Counted from the stretch's first letter, positions 17,585-28,265 are shown. The stretch: DNA of 64,000 nt from Oscillospiraceae bacterium (GCA_015065845.1 SVPQ01000002.1:62001-126000); one strand, 5' to 3'. Notes: generated by a model from the letters alone, not told the origin. Numbers and translations are program-made.

Positions 17585-19867
17585 ATGTTAAATGACTCTT
17601 TAAATTTATACTATTCATCCCCTGCAAAAGAATGGGTTGAAGCGTTACCATTGGGTAATGGTTCAATCGGTGCAATGGTTTATGGTAAAACAAATAATGA
17701 AAAAATTTGTATGAATAGTGATACTCTATGGAGTGGTTTCCCCAGAGATACCGCTATTAAAGAAAATACTTATGAAAATTTCATAAAAGCAAGAAATTTG
17801 GCTCTCGAGGGGAAATATGACGAAGCAGAAGAGATTATTGAAGCAGAATGTTTAGGTAACTGGACACAGAGCTACCTTCCTCTTTGTGATATTGATATTA
17901 AGTTTGATACAAAAGGTTGTCGTGCAAAGAATTACAAGAGAGTTCTTGATTTAAGTACTGGTATTCATACTGTAACCTATGAAAAGAATGGTGTAGTATT
18001 TAAAAGAGAAGCTTTTGTTTCTAATCCTGATAATGCTTTCATTCAGAAATACTCTGCTGACAAAAAGGCATTAAGTTTTAAAATTACACTTTCAACAAAA
18101 CTTAAAGGCGATTCCTTTGTTGAGAATGACACTTTAATTTTAGATGGTATCTGCCCTTCTGACGAAGATGATAACCTTGAATTACTCAACAGATGTGAAT
18201 TTTACCCTGAAGATAAAGAATTACAGGGTATCAGTTTCAGAGCGGCAGTTAAAGTAATTTCTGATGGTAAAGTTACATATTCAGGTAAAAGTATAACTGT
18301 TGAAAATGCTTCAAATGCATATATTTTCTTTACAACTGAAAACTCATTCAATGGATTCGAAAAACACCCTGCATTAGAAGGTAAAGAATACAAAAATTCG
18401 TGTCTTAAAATGCTCGGTACGGTTTCTGAGATTGACTATAAAACACTTTTAAAATCTCATACTGAAGATTTTACTTCACTTTTCTCAAGAGTTTCTCTTG
18501 ACCTTGGTACAGACAATAAGGGTGACATTCCGACAAACAAGCGTTTAATAAAGCACGATAAAGGTGCTAAAGATATTGCACTTTATACACTTATATTTAA
18601 CTTTGGCAGATATTTGATTGTATCGGCTTCAAGAAAAGGTACACAAGCCACTAACTTACAGGGCATCTGGAATGATAAATTCAGAGCACCATGGCACTCA
18701 AATTATACTGTAAATATCAATACAGAAATGAACTACTGGCCTGTTTTGATGTGTAATCTTGCTGAATGCAATTTACCAATTGTTGAATTTGTAAAAGATT
18801 TATCGGTTTCAGGTGAAAAAATAGCACAGAAGCGTTACCACGCAAGAGGCTTCTGTGTTCATCACAATGTTGACTTATGGCGTCACGCAGACTGTGTTGC
18901 GGGTTCTTCACAATGGGCATTCTGGCCTATGGCTGGTGGTTGGCTCTGCGAACATATTTACAATCACTATCTTTATACAAATGATGTAAAATTCTTAAAA
19001 GAAACAGCTTACCCTGTTATGAAGAAATCTGCCGAGTTCTTCCTTGATATGTTAGTTGAAGATAAAGATGGTTATTTAATTTGCGCTCCTTCAACTTCAC
19101 CTGAAAATGACTTTCATTTTAATAAAAAACATGTTTCGGTAAGTGCTACTTCAACAATGACAATGGCAATTATCAGAGAGCTTTTTGAGAATATTCTTAA
19201 AAGTGCAAAAGTTCTTCATATAGATGATGATTTCACAAAAGATGTAGAAAAAGCTTTGGGTAAGCTCTTACCGTTCAAGACTGGTTCACAAGGTGAACTT
19301 TTAGAGTGGTATGAAGAACAAGAAGCAATTGAGCCACATCACAGACATAAATCTCACTTATATGGTCTTCACCCTGCTATGCTTATTACACCGGATGAAA
19401 CCCCTGAACTCGCTGCCGCTTGTAAAAAATCACTTGAATTACGCGGTGATAATGGTACAGGCTGGAGCTTAGGCTGGAAAATTAATATGTGGGCAAGACT
19501 CTGGGACGGCGACCACGCTTTAAAACTTCTTAAAATGCAATTAAGACCAGTATTACCAAAACAAATAAGATACCATGGAGGCGGGACTTATCCAAACCTC
19601 TTCGATGCTCACCCACCATTCCAGATTGATGGCAACTACGGTTGCACAAGCGGTATTTGTGAGATGTTAATGCAATCAAGAGAGGGTAAAATATTCTTAC
19701 TCCCTGCCCTTCCTACAAGTTGGAAAAATGGTAAAGTTAAAGGACTTAAAGCTATTGGTAATATAACAGTTGATATTGAATGGAAAAATGGTAAGCTTTC
19801 TAAATATAATCTCGATGGTGATTTAAGTAATATTAATGTTATATATAACGGCGAAGTTTTAAAATGA
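17585..19867 (+). CDS. Glycoside hydrolase family 95 (alpha-L-fucosidase/galactosidase)
   Basis: A 760-residue enzyme with an N-terminal beta-sandwich (about 1-250) beginning '[23 protein letters not shown]', then an (alpha/alpha)6 barrel. Catalytic landmarks of the family are visible. '[10 protein letters not shown]' holds the two catalytic-water Asn residues, 'CAPSTSPEN' the general-acid Glu and 'QIDGNYG' the Asp. There is no signal peptide, so it acts inside the cell on imported fucosylated or related sugars. The true start is the ATG at 17585; an upstream extension contains the promoter. It converges with xylBA across a shared terminator. Confidence 0.93.
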   Translation: MLNDSLNLYYSSPAKEWVEALPLGNGSIGAMVYGKTNNEKICMNSDTLWSGFPRDTAIKENTYENFIKARNLALEGKYDEAEEIIEAECLGNWTQSYLPLCDIDIKFDTKGCRAKNYKRVLDLSTGIHTVTYEKNGVVFKREAFVSNPDNAFIQKYSADKKALSFKITLSTKLKGDSFVENDTLILDGICPSDEDDNLELLNRCEFYPEDKELQGISFRAAVKVISDGKVTYSGKSITVENASNAYIFFTTENSFNGFEKHPALEGKEYKNSCLKMLGTVSEIDYKTLLKSHTEDFTSLFSRVSLDLGTDNKGDIPTNKRLIKHDKGAKDIALYTLIFNFGRYLIVSASRKGTQATNLQGIWNDKFRAPWHSNYTVNINTEMNYWPVLMCNLAECNLPIVEFVKDLSVSGEKIAQKRYHARGFCVHHNVDLWRHADCVAGSSQWAFWPMAGGWLCEHIYNHYLYTNDVKFLKETAYPVMKKSAEFFLDMLVEDKDGYLICAPSTSPENDFHFNKKHVSVSATSTMTMAIIRELFENILKSAKVLHIDDDFTKDVEKALGKLLPFKTGSQGELLEWYEEQEAIEPHHRHKSHLYGLHPAMLITPDETPELAAACKKSLELRGDNGTGWSLGWKINMWARLWDGDHALKLLKMQLRPVLPKQIRYHGGGTYPNLFDAHPPFQIDGNYGCTSGICEMLMQSREGKIFLLPALPTSWKNGKVKGLKAIGNITVDIEWKNGKLSKYNLDGDLSNINVIYNGEVLK

Positions 19868-19871
19868 TAAA

Positions 19872-19905
19872 AAAGAGTTAGTTGATTGATTTCAACTAAC
19901 TCTTT
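19872..19905. terminator. Bidirectional terminator between GH95 and xylA
   Basis: A perfect 14-bp stem (19872-19885 with 19892-19905) around a 6-base loop, with T-runs on both strands, between two convergent genes. Confidence 0.92.
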
Positions 19906-19918
19906 GTTTTTTATTTAA

Positions 19919-21238
19919 TTATGAGAAAAGAATTGAATTTATAATACTTTCTAAATATTCTTGTCTGCCGCTCTGAACATTTTTAGTGTCACCAAGGTTT
20001 TCAGCGAAAGAAGCAAGTTCAGAAAGTGTAGTGTTGCCACTTAAAATCTTTTTACCGATTTCTGTATCATTGAATGATGCATATTTATTTTTGATGAAAT
20101 CGTCAATTCTGCCATCTTCAATAATTGCAGCAGCTTTTAAAAGACCTAAAGCGAATGTGTCCATACCTAAAATATATGCGTGGAACATATCTTCCATCGT
20201 ATTACTTGGTCTGCGGTTTTTAGCATCAAAGTTAAAGCCTCCGGTAAGACCACCTGCTTTAAGAACTTCATACATACAAAGAGTAGCTTCATAAACATCA
20301 AATGGGAATTCATCAGTATCCCACCCGAGTAAATAGTCACCCTGGTTCGCGTCAATGCTACCTAACATTCCGTTTATTGCTGAGATTCTTAATTCGTGTT
20401 GGAATGTGTGACCCGCAAGAGTTGCGTGGTTAGCTTCAATATTCATTTTAAAATCTTTATCTAAACCATACTGACGAAGGAAACCGATTGCAGTAGCTGC
20501 GTCAAAATCGTATTGATGTTTCATTGGCTCCTTTGGTTTTGGTTCAATGTAAAAATCGCCTGTAAAACCAATACTTCTACCATATTCTACTGCCATTTTC
20601 ATAAGTCTCGCAATGTTTTCCTGTTCAAATTTAACATCAGTGTTAAGAAGTGTTTCATAACCTTCTCTGCCACCCCAGAAAACATAACCTTTACCACCAA
20701 GTTTTACTGTTATTTCAAGAGCTTTTTTTATTTGAGCAGCGGCAAAGCAATAAACTTCAGCTGAATTTGTACTACCTGCACCATTCATAAATCTTGGGTT
20801 AGAGAACATATTAGCAGTACCCCAAAGACATTTAATGTCAGTACCTTTCATTTTTTCTAATATGTAGTCAGTAATTTCGTCAAGACGGCGGTTTGTTTCT
20901 TTAATATCATCTGCTTCAGGCACAATGTCAACATCGTGGAAGCAGAAATACTTGATACCGAGTTTTTGCATAAACTCAAAACCGGCATCAACTTTAGCTT
21001 TCGCGTGTTCCATAGTTGCTTTTTCTGTGCCAAAAGATTTGTCTGCAGTGTCTCTGCCAAACATATCTGTACCACCAGCACAAAGGTTATGCCACCAAGC
21101 CATAGCAAATGGTAAATGCTCACTCATTTTTTTACCGAGAACTATTTGGTCTGGGTTATAAAATTTAAAAGAAAAGGGATTTTTACTGTCTTTTCCCTCA
21201 AATTTTATCTGTGGTATATTTTTAAAAAAATCACTCAT
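19919..21238 (-). CDS. xylA: Xylose isomerase
   Basis: Converts D-xylose to D-xylulose. The 439-residue length marks the class II enzyme of Firmicutes. Visible motifs are 'FCFHDVD' with the catalytic His, '[10 protein letters not shown]', '[14 protein letters not shown]' with metal Glu and the catalytic Lys region, and '[15 protein letters not shown]' with metal ligands. It is downstream of xylB with a five-base gap, so the two form one unit transcribed from the promoter at 22754-22782. Confidence 0.98.
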   Translation of the reverse strand: MSDFFKNIPQIKFEGKDSKNPFSFKFYNPDQIVLGKKMSEHLPFAMAWWHNLCAGGTDMFGRDTADKSFGTEKATMEHAKAKVDAGFEFMQKLGIKYFCFHDVDIVPEADDIKETNRRLDEITDYILEKMKGTDIKCLWGTANMFSNPRFMNGAGSTNSAEVYCFAAAQIKKALEITVKLGGKGYVFWGGREGYETLLNTDVKFEQENIARLMKMAVEYGRSIGFTGDFYIEPKPKEPMKHQYDFDAATAIGFLRQYGLDKDFKMNIEANHATLAGHTFQHELRISAINGMLGSIDANQGDYLLGWDTDEFPFDVYEATLCMYEVLKAGGLTGGFNFDAKNRRPSNTMEDMFHAYILGMDTFALGLLKAAAIIEDGRIDDFIKNKYASFNDTEIGKKILSGNTTLSELASFAENLGDTKNVQSGRQEYLESIINSILFS

Positions 21239-21243
21239 TAAAA

Positions 21244-22719
21244 TTACTCCTTTATATTTTTGTAAAGTTCTTTTACAGCTGGATAAATTTTCTTGAATTT
21301 ATTATATCTTTCTTCATATAAATTTACAAGTTCTTTTTCGGGTGAAACAGTATCTTTAAGAGATAAAAGTTTTTCTGCACATTCATTAATATTTTTATAT
21401 TCATTTGCACCAACCATTGAAAGCATTGCAGAACCGTACCCTGGACCTTCTTCTGCATTCGGAATTTGTAATTCAATATTTAATATAGCAGATAGAATTT
21501 TTCTCCATAATTTACTTTTTGCACCGCCACCACAAATGTAACTTGTTTTTATATCAATTCCTATTGATTTTGCAACTTCAATATTATCTCTTATAGCAAA
21601 AGAAACACCTTCTAAAACTGCTAAAAGCATCTGAGAACGCGTTGTATCGGGTCTTAAACCGATAAACACACCAGTAGCATCTGTATCGTTTATAGGGCTT
21701 CTTTCACCCATTAAATACGGTAAGAAGTATAGTTCATTTTTGCCTAAAAGCGCAGTGTCAATTTCTTGTTCTAACTTGTTATAATCAGTTTCTGCAAAAA
21801 TTTTATCGCAAATCCATTTATGGCAAGATGCAGCAGAAAGAATACAACCCATTAAATGATAGCCACTATCTGCATGACAGAAAGAATGCAAAGCATTATT
21901 TTCATCTACGCCGAATTTATCAGATGAAATAAATACTGTACCAGAAGTACCAAGAGAAATGTTGCATTTACCATTACCAAGAGTTCCTGTGCCAATTGCT
22001 GCTGCAGCATTATCCCCTGCGCCCGCAACAACTTTTGCAGTGCTAATTCCCAATTCATCTGCAATATCTTTTTTAACATTACCGATTACTTCGTAACTTT
22101 CAAAAAGTTCAGGCATTTGCTCATTATTTATTGAACAAACATCAAGCATTTTTTGTGACCAGCATTTATTTTTCACATCTAATAAAAGCATACCTGATGC
22201 ATCAGAATAGTCACAAGCGTGAACACCTGTCAATTTATAGTTTATGTAATCTTTAGGAAGCATAATTTTGATTATTCTTTTGAAATTTTCAGGTTCATTT
22301 TCTTTCATCCAGAGAATTTTGGGTGCGGTAAAACCGGCAAATGATATATTAGCGGTATATTCTGATAATTTATCTTTACCTATAACAGTATTCAAATATT
22401 CAGTTTCTTTAGAGGTTCTCCCATCATTCCAGAGAATAACATTACGGATTATGTTATCACTTTCGTCAAGAACTACAAGACCATGCATCTGTCCTGCAAC
22501 GCCAATACCATTTACTTCTTTACCGTTAAACCCTTTTAATAACTCAGGAATACCTGTTTTAACAGCGTTCCACCACTCTTCTGGGTTTTGTTCAGACCAG
22601 CCTGATTTCGGATAAATTATAGGATATTCTTTTGAAACTGAATTAAGAATTTCACCAGTTTTATTAACTAGCAAAAGTTTAGTTGCAGAAGTACCCAGAT
22701 CAATACCAATATATAACAA
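21244..22719 (-). CDS. xylB: Xylulokinase
   Basis: FGGY-family kinase making D-xylulose-5-phosphate for the pentose phosphate route. 491 residues: '[15 protein letters not shown]' (phosphate loop), '[10 protein letters not shown]' (substrate site), the catalytic-base Asp in '[14 protein letters not shown]', and '[16 protein letters not shown]' (ATP site). The start is TTG at 22719 behind GAGGTGG. xylB precedes xylA here. No XylR-type repressor is adjacent. Confidence 0.95.
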   Translation of the reverse strand: MLYIGIDLGTSATKLLLVNKTGEILNSVSKEYPIIYPKSGWSEQNPEEWWNAVKTGIPELLKGFNGKEVNGIGVAGQMHGLVVLDESDNIIRNVILWNDGRTSKETEYLNTVIGKDKLSEYTANISFAGFTAPKILWMKENEPENFKRIIKIMLPKDYINYKLTGVHACDYSDASGMLLLDVKNKCWSQKMLDVCSINNEQMPELFESYEVIGNVKKDIADELGISTAKVVAGAGDNAAAAIGTGTLGNGKCNISLGTSGTVFISSDKFGVDENNALHSFCHADSGYHLMGCILSAASCHKWICDKIFAETDYNKLEQEIDTALLGKNELYFLPYLMGERSPINDTDATGVFIGLRPDTTRSQMLLAVLEGVSFAIRDNIEVAKSIGIDIKTSYICGGGAKSKLWRKILSAILNIELQIPNAEEGPGYGSAMLSMVGANEYKNINECAEKLLSLKDTVSPEKELVNLYEERYNKFKKIYPAVKELYKNIKE

Positions 22720-22753
22720 GCAACCACCTCAAACTTAATAATATCATTTTATA

Positions 22754-22782
22754 ATTATATTTATAATACTTAAATATGTCAA
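22754..22782 (-). promoter_or_regulatory. Consensus promoter for xylBA
   Basis: On the minus strand a perfect TTGACA (22777-22782) and perfect TATAAT (22754-22759) are 17 bases apart. The -35 box overlaps the last codons of pnuC, so xylBA has its own promoter inside the tail of the upstream gene. Confidence 0.85.
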
Positions 22783-23492
22783 TAATTAACCAGGTTTTTA
22801 ATCACTTTTTCTTGTCTTTTTTGCATTCGTAACCAACTTATAAAACCATATAAATCATTTATAAAAAATACTACAAAACAAATTACAACGGAGATGTATG
22901 AAACCTCTTTTAATGTTGCCATAACCCATAATATTATCAAGACAATGTCGTTTGAAGCATAAGCTAATGCAAAATAAGGACTTCTTCTGAAAGTTAAATA
23001 TGCCGCCATAAAACTTGTTGTAATTGAAATTGTGCTCGGTACTATATTTGATGTTCTGAAATATAATAGAATATAATAAAAAACTAAAGTGACAATACAA
23101 GACAAGACAATCATAAATACAACTTCTTTAAATGTTATTCTGTTTACCGCAACTTCAGATTTTTTGTTACCAAATGGATTTTTCAGCCAGGTAATTAGTG
23201 AAAATACAGCCATTGGCAAAGTCATACCAAGGTAAGTAATCATTTCACCATAATACTGAAACGAGTAAGAGATTATTGAATAAATTATTGCAAAAACTAT
23301 CATTAAAATTTGTCCGGTAGGATTTCCTTTAGCACAAAAAATAAGAGAAGTAACACCTATAAGTGATGCAACAAGTGTTAAAAAATTTTCTTTATCAAAA
23401 ATTGAAAATGAAATAATAATTGCCAAAACAGAAAAAGACCAGAGTAACTTTTCTGTCAAACTAAAATAAGAAAATATTTTTTTAATTTTCAT
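22779..23492 (-). CDS. pnuC: PnuC-family vitamin/nucleoside transporter
   Basis: The 237-residue protein has about seven membrane helices. 'SLITWLKNPFG' and the C-terminal 'FINDLYGFISWLRMQKRQE' are family marks. PnuC proteins are facilitators for nicotinamide riboside, and relatives carry thiamine, riboflavin or deoxynucleosides, so the substrate is not certain. The ATG at 23492 has AGGAG eight bases upstream; a longer frame reads back through the terminator and is rejected. It lies downstream of TauE but is separated from it by a strong hairpin. Confidence 0.87.
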   Translation of the reverse strand: MKIKKIFSYFSLTEKLLWSFSVLAIIISFSIFDKENFLTLVASLIGVTSLIFCAKGNPTGQILMIVFAIIYSIISYSFQYYGEMITYLGMTLPMAVFSLITWLKNPFGNKKSEVAVNRITFKEVVFMIVLSCIVTLVFYYILLYFRTSNIVPSTISITTSFMAAYLTFRRSPYFALAYASNDIVLIILWVMATLKEVSYISVVICFVVFFINDLYGFISWLRMQKRQEKVIKNLVNY

Positions 23493-23511
23493 AAAAACAC
23501 TCCTGACAAAA

Positions 23512-23564
23512 AAGCACCCGCTATACATCTTCAAAGACCTAACGATGTATAAACGAATGCTTTT
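23512..23564 (-). terminator. Hairpin with T-run between the TauE gene and pnuC
   Basis: Long stem (about 17 pairs with G-U pairs and one bulge) between about 23512-23530 and 23546-23564, with a T-run on the minus strand ending just before the pnuC ribosome site. It may end the trpB-TauE transcript or act as an attenuator in the pnuC leader; no known aptamer was recognised. Confidence 0.7.
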
Positions 23565-23585
23565 TAATATTAATAAAATCATTCA

Positions 23586-24383
23586 CTACCCGGTGGCAGT
23601 TAAATTTGTAATTATATTAAACAGAGTTAATGAAAGCACGATAATTAAAACAAAATTAAATGCTTTAGAAACTGTTTTATCGGGCAACTTCTTATTGAAA
23701 TATGCACCAAGATAACCACCTATAATTGCAGCAGTTACCATAAATATAACAACTGTAAAATCCAAATCAGCAAAACCTTTTGTGAAGAAAACAGTCGTAA
23801 GTTTTGAAAACTGAGAAAATAGAATTGTCATCAATGAACAAATCGTTGCAGTCTTAATTGGTAACGAAAAAAGAAAGGTAATAACCGAAACATTTATTGG
23901 TCCGCCACCAATACCTAAAAATGCAGAACATATTCCTAAAAACAAACCCGTTATTACAGCAGGAATAACCCCTTTAAATTCTCTGCTTTTAAATTTGTTT
24001 TTATTGTTCATATAAATAAATACCCAAACTATTAACACAGTGAGCACAATGTTCTGAACAATCTTAACTATTTCGTCTGCTTTTAATAAATCAACTACAA
24101 AACTAAAAATTCTTTCACCGGATATTCCACCGATAACAGAACCAATTGATAAAGCTATTGCAATATCAAAAGGTATTTTCGTTTTAAATTTAATCTGTTT
24201 TATAATTGAAACAAAAGCCATTGAAAAAACTGTAATTGAAGCAATTACTCCAATTGTATGGACGCTGAAATCACCTACAACATCCATTATTGGTTTTATA
24301 ATAACTCCCCCACCCATGCCTGTCATAGAACAGACTGTTATAGCAAAAAGAGTTATAATAAAATAAATGATTAAATCAAACAT
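23586..24383 (-). CDS. TauE/SafE-family membrane transporter
   Basis: A 265-residue protein with about eight membrane helices and the two internal repeats of the TauE/SafE (DUF81) family, seen as 'SMTGMGGGVIIKPIMD' and 'AFLGIGGGPINVSVITFL'. Members are thought to move small anions such as sulfite, sulfonates or sulfoacetate. The start overlaps the trpB stop as TAATG, so it is translationally coupled to trpB and under the tryptophan T-box. That regulation hints at an aromatic or indole-related substrate, which is inference only. Confidence 0.85.
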   Translation of the reverse strand: MFDLIIYFIITLFAITVCSMTGMGGGVIIKPIMDVVGDFSVHTIGVIASITVFSMAFVSIIKQIKFKTKIPFDIAIALSIGSVIGGISGERIFSFVVDLLKADEIVKIVQNIVLTVLIVWVFIYMNNKNKFKSREFKGVIPAVITGLFLGICSAFLGIGGGPINVSVITFLFSLPIKTATICSLMTILFSQFSKLTTVFFTKGFADLDFTVVIFMVTAAIIGGYLGAYFNKKLPDKTVSKAFNFVLIIVLSLTLFNIITNLTATG

Positions 24384-25600
24384 TATCTTATGCCGTATTT
24401 TTCAATGATGTAGTCCATATCTTTGTCGCCTCTGCCTGAAAGGTTTATAAGAACTGAACCTCTGCCCATTTCTTTTGCAAGTTTCATACCATAAGCAACT
24501 GCGTGAGCACTTTCAATTGCTGGAATAATACCTTCAAGTCTTGAAAGAGTAAAGAAAGCATCGAGTGTTTCTTCATCATTAACAACATCATATTTAATTC
24601 TGCCAATTTCTTGCAAGAATGCATGTTCAGGTCCTGAAGACGGATAATCAAGACCACTTGCAATTGAATAAACCGGTGCCGGTTCGCCATTCTCATCTTT
24701 TAACATAATACTGTTAAAACCGTGCATAATGCCTTCTGTACCATATTTAAGACTTGCAGCGTGGTCACCAAGAGTTGTACCTCTGCCTAAAGGCTCGATA
24801 CCATAAATGTCAACAGGGTCATTTAAGAAACCAGAGAAAATACCCATAGCGTTAGAACCACCACCAACACAAGCAACAACTGCGTCTGGTAATTCACCTG
24901 TCATACCAATAAATTGTTCTCTTGCTTCAATACCAATAACACTCTGAAAATCACGAACCATTAATGGAAATGGGTGTGGTCCTAAAACAGAGCCGATACA
25001 ATAAATAGCATCTTTATATTCGTTCATATAAGCGTTAAAAGCCGCGTCAACTGCTTCTTTTAGTGTTTGCAAACCTTCAGTTACTTCAATAACATTAGCA
25101 CCTAAAATCTTCATTCTCGCAACATTTGGTGCTTGTTTTTTAATGTCGACAGCACCCATATAAATGTCACACTGAAGTCCGAAGTAAGCAGCAGCGGTAG
25201 CAAGTGCAACACCATGTTGACCTGCACCTGTTTCTGCAATAACTTTTTTCTTGCCCATATATTTTGCTAAAAGAGCTTCACCCATACAGTGATTTAATTT
25301 ATGAGCACCAGTATGGTTCAAATCTTCTCTTTTAACATAAAGCTGTACATTACCGAGACTTTCTGAAAGTCTTTCAAGGTGAGAAATAGGCGTTGGTCTG
25401 CCTTGAAAATCGTGGCGAATTCTGCGGAGCTCACTAATAAACTTGCTTGATTTACAAATTGTAAAATAAGCTTCTGTAATTTCTTCCATCGCCTTTTTTA
25501 ATTCTGGTGAAACATAAGCACCACCATACTTACCAAAAAAACCTTCTTTATTCGGATATTGTTTAAAATAAGTTTCAAAATCTACATTGTTTAAGTTCAT
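24383..25600 (-). CDS. trpB: Tryptophan synthase beta chain
   Basis: PLP enzyme joining indole and serine to tryptophan. 405 residues; PLP Lys in '[16 protein letters not shown]', '[11 protein letters not shown]' for indole/serine binding, and the phosphate-binding '[11 protein letters not shown]'. All are of the TrpB1 type that normally pairs with TrpA. No trpA or other trp genes are adjacent; the following gene is a transporter. ATG at 25600 follows GGAGG with eight bases between. A frame extension upstream has no ribosome site. Expression is controlled by a Trp T-box and probably by the leader ORF at 25639-25674. Confidence 0.96.
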   Translation of the reverse strand: MNLNNVDFETYFKQYPNKEGFFGKYGGAYVSPELKKAMEEITEAYFTICKSSKFISELRRIRHDFQGRPTPISHLERLSESLGNVQLYVKREDLNHTGAHKLNHCMGEALLAKYMGKKKVIAETGAGQHGVALATAAAYFGLQCDIYMGAVDIKKQAPNVARMKILGANVIEVTEGLQTLKEAVDAAFNAYMNEYKDAIYCIGSVLGPHPFPLMVRDFQSVIGIEAREQFIGMTGELPDAVVACVGGGSNAMGIFSGFLNDPVDIYGIEPLGRGTTLGDHAASLKYGTEGIMHGFNSIMLKDENGEPAPVYSIASGLDYPSSGPEHAFLQEIGRIKYDVVNDEETLDAFFTLSRLEGIIPAIESAHAVAYGMKLAKEMGRGSVLINLSGRGDKDMDYIIEKYGIR

Positions 25601-25638
25601 AATTGATTCCTCCAAGATAATAATAAATTTTTGTGAGA

Positions 25639-25674
25639 TTATCTTGATTTACACCATCGTTTTGTTAATAACAT
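25639..25674 (-). CDS. Trp-containing leader peptide upstream of trpB
   Basis: ATG at 25674 is preceded by AAGGAG at eight bases and opens an 11-codon frame, [11 protein letters not shown], ending TAA at 25639-25641. Codon 7 is tryptophan (25654-25656). The stop codon region forms one arm (25638-25645) of an 8-bp hairpin whose other arm (25614-25621) abuts the trpB GGAGG (25609-25613). A ribosome paused at the Trp codon or released at the stop could change access to that site. The layout recalls the rtpA leader of Bacillus subtilis. Confidence 0.6.
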   Translation of the reverse strand: MLLTKRWCKSR

Positions 25675-25699
25675 ATTCATTTCTCCTTTTGTCAAGGAA

Positions 25700-25978
25700 A
25701 TAATAAAGCCCTTGACAGAATTAAATTAACTGTCAAGGACGAATTATAAAATCCGCGGTGCCACCTTGAATTCATAGTAAAACTATGCTCTTTTAAGGTA
25801 CTAACATACCCAAGATGATTAACGCTCATCAATCGTTGTAGAATACTCTGTGAAAACACATTTGACTACACCCTCAGCGGTCCATTTGACAACTTGTTTC
25901 TTACCTGACTTTCAGCAACACAGGCTCTCTGTGAAGGCATAATTGCCGTTATTTCCGCTTCAACGGTTTAATATTATG
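25700..25978 (-). ncRNA. Tryptophan-specific T-box leader of trpB
   Basis: The invariant T-box sequence AAGGTGGCACCGCGG lies at 25753-25767 (minus strand). The specifier is best read as TGG (25882-25884), the Trp codon, in stem I. The TGGC of the T-box would pair with the G-CCA end expected of tRNA-Trp. The 9-bp terminator stem is at 25710-25718 with 25730-25738, followed by a T-rich stretch. Uncharged tRNA-Trp should favour antitermination and expression of trpB-TauE. Confidence 0.93.
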
Positions 25979-25984
25979 TTTTGT

Positions 25985-26013
25985 ATTATACTACCACTAT
26001 ATTTAATTGTCAA
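25985..26013 (-). promoter_or_regulatory. Perfect consensus promoter of the trp T-box transcript
   Basis: TTGACA (26008-26013) and TATAAT (25985-25990) on the minus strand, 17 bases apart, match the sigma-A consensus at all twelve positions. The -35 lies just downstream of the five-bladed glycosidase gene. Confidence 0.93.
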
Positions 26014-26024
26014 GAGAAATGACA

Positions 26025-26981
26025 CTAAATCTCCGCTTCAAAAATGCCGATACTTTCTCTGCCAAACAAATTATTTGAAACATTACGGGCGTTGAAATAT
26101 AATCTTAATTTATTTTTATCTTTTGTAAGGCAACAAGCATAGACATATTGTGCCATCCAATTACTGTCACCACATTTTTGCGGAACTAAAAATGGTTTAA
26201 CAAATTCAAAATTAATACCATCCTGCGATTTTAAAAGCATAATAGCGGAATGACTTTTACTATTTTTTTCAAAAAGTCCATTCTGAAGACCTATATAACA
26301 ATCCTTAAGTTTATAAACCTTTAAACACCCTGAACAAAGATTTAAATATTCTGAATTTTTGTCAGGACTTATAATTGGTTTTTCTAAAGAACTATAGTCT
26401 TTATTTACGGCTTTACTTTCAGCAAAACTTATATGGGTTGGTTCGCAAAAACCACAATCTTTAATAAAAGTCTGACCACATGAATAGTAAAGTCTGTATT
26501 CATCATTGACTTTTAAAAGGAATGGATTTGAAATTGCCAATCCCCTGTCATCTTCCTGATAATCTCTTGATTTTGTAATAACAGGATATGGTTTGGTCCA
26601 ACTTTTCAAATCTATTGACTCGGTACAATAAATTTCAGATTTCCACTTTAAACCAATAAGCGAAAAGAGATTTGCAATCGGTGACCTTGTTCTTTCAAAA
26701 AATAAATAATATGTACCATCAATATAATTTATATTTGGTCTCATCGCTCTATTTGTAATCTTTTTAATTTTCTTAAAGTTTATGCCATCATCACTCGAGT
26801 ACATATAAACTCCGAAAAAAGTGTGACAAAATAAATGAAATTTTTCATCATGAGATATATCAGGGGTTAAAACACTCGGGTCAGCAATAACAAAGCTACT
26901 CATAGGATTTTTAATTATTGGATTTTTACCATATAACTTAAACTCAAGATTATTGAATTCTTCAAAAGTAATATTTTGCAT
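26025..26981 (-). CDS. Five-bladed beta-propeller glycosidase-like protein
   Basis: A 318-residue protein without a signal peptide. Repeated strand motifs ('YMYSSDDGINF', 'LLKSQDGINFEFV', 'YYLFFERTRSP', 'LYYSCGQTF') and acidic residues such as the early 'VIADPSVL' resemble the GH43/GH32/GH130 fold. The family cannot be fixed by eye. It starts immediately after the MFS transporter stop (adjacent bases), so transporter and enzyme likely handle one sugar. ATG 26981, with AGGAG upstream inside the transporter gene's end. Confidence 0.7.
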   Translation of the reverse strand: MQNITFEEFNNLEFKLYGKNPIIKNPMSSFVIADPSVLTPDISHDEKFHLFCHTFFGVYMYSSDDGINFKKIKKITNRAMRPNINYIDGTYYLFFERTRSPIANLFSLIGLKWKSEIYCTESIDLKSWTKPYPVITKSRDYQEDDRGLAISNPFLLKVNDEYRLYYSCGQTFIKDCGFCEPTHISFAESKAVNKDYSSLEKPIISPDKNSEYLNLCSGCLKVYKLKDCYIGLQNGLFEKNSKSHSAIMLLKSQDGINFEFVKPFLVPQKCGDSNWMAQYVYACCLTKDKNKLRLYFNARNVSNNLFGRESIGIFEAEI

Positions 26982-28232
26982 TTATAACTCCTGTGATTTA
27001 TTTTTCTTAAAATATTTAATGATAAAAGCAACTAAAATTGTACCCAAAATCGGGAAAACAGAAGTAATTAACATACCTACTTTCAAACCAATTTGTTCTG
27101 GTGTAAGATTTAAAGTTGTGCTCAGATTTAAAGCAAACTGGCTTACAGAAACATTGTCAATAACAATACCCATAAGTTGTGGTGCTAAAGATGCACCGAA
27201 ATCCCCTGCAGAAGCCATTAAAGCATAAGCCGCAACACCAACACCTTTAACCTTTTCTTCCATTAAGATAAGTGTCCCTGGCCATAACATGGCGGTAAAA
27301 ATACCGGTTAAAATACAAGCAATGAAGCTTAAAATTGTGTTATTAGAAATACTAATTGTAAGGTAACAAATTGCAGCACAAAGCATACTTATAAGTAAGA
27401 ATTTTGAAATATTTTTGCCACGCTTTGCGTATGTAATTCTTGTAATACCCAAAAGAATAGCAAACATCGCCATTCCTAAAATATCACCTAACGCTTTGTC
27501 GATATTAAGTGCATTTTCCATATATGTGGAAATCCAGTTAGACATTGTATTCTCTGCACAACTACCTAAGAATATACAACCAACACAAAGTGCTAAACCG
27601 ATAGTTCTGTTTTTATTCTTTTCTTTATTTTTTTCTTTGGCTGCTTCTTCAGTCATATCAGGGAATGGTGAAATTTTAAAAAGAATAGCAGCTAATAGTG
27701 GCAATATACCAATTAACAATACAAGATACGACCAGTTTTCATTACCGAAAAATTTTAAGAATAATGTGCTGATCACTACCATTGTGAAAAATCCGAAAGC
27801 ATAAAGAGAGTGAAGCATACTCATATCTTTTTGTGGATTATCTGACGGAATTGCTGCAATTACGGGACTTAATAACACTTCAGAAAGCCCTGCTGACACA
27901 GAGAAAATTATTGTGCCAAGAACTAAACCAATGTATGCATACTGTGGAAAAAAGTTAGGAACTAATGCATAAACAAAAAGACCGAGTGATGTAATACAAG
28001 GCATTACTCTGACTACTTTTTGAATATTGAATTTTTTAGAAAATAGAGTAAAAATCAAGTCAACTAACATTTGAGTGCAAAAGTTAGTTAAAACAAGTGT
28101 ACCTAAAAGTGTGTAAGAAATATTATATAAAGTATGAAATGTCATAAACAATAACGGTGGTACGCAGAATATTGATGACATTGTAAAATATGCTGTATAA
28201 CATGCAAGCTTTGTTCGTTTAAAATTCAGCAT
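26982..28232 (-). CDS. MFS transporter, probably sugar permease
   Basis: A 416-residue protein with twelve predicted helices in two halves separated by a charged cytosolic loop (about 195-215, 'EEAAKEKNKEKNKNR'). 'GSCAENTMSNWISTYMENAL' resembles the fucose/glucose permease subfamily. It is the first gene of a two-gene unit with the glycosidase-like protein and has its own promoter at 28266-28294. The substrate is unknown. Confidence 0.85.
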   Translation of the reverse strand: MLNFKRTKLACYTAYFTMSSIFCVPPLLFMTFHTLYNISYTLLGTLVLTNFCTQMLVDLIFTLFSKKFNIQKVVRVMPCITSLGLFVYALVPNFFPQYAYIGLVLGTIIFSVSAGLSEVLLSPVIAAIPSDNPQKDMSMLHSLYAFGFFTMVVISTLFLKFFGNENWSYLVLLIGILPLLAAILFKISPFPDMTEEAAKEKNKEKNKNRTIGLALCVGCIFLGSCAENTMSNWISTYMENALNIDKALGDILGMAMFAILLGITRITYAKRGKNISKFLLISMLCAAICYLTISISNNTILSFIACILTGIFTAMLWPGTLILMEEKVKGVGVAAYALMASAGDFGASLAPQLMGIVIDNVSVSQFALNLSTTLNLTPEQIGLKVGMLITSVFPILGTILVAFIIKYFKKNKSQEL

Positions 28233-28265
28233 TTTATTGCTCCTCAGTAAATTAAAATCTTGTAT

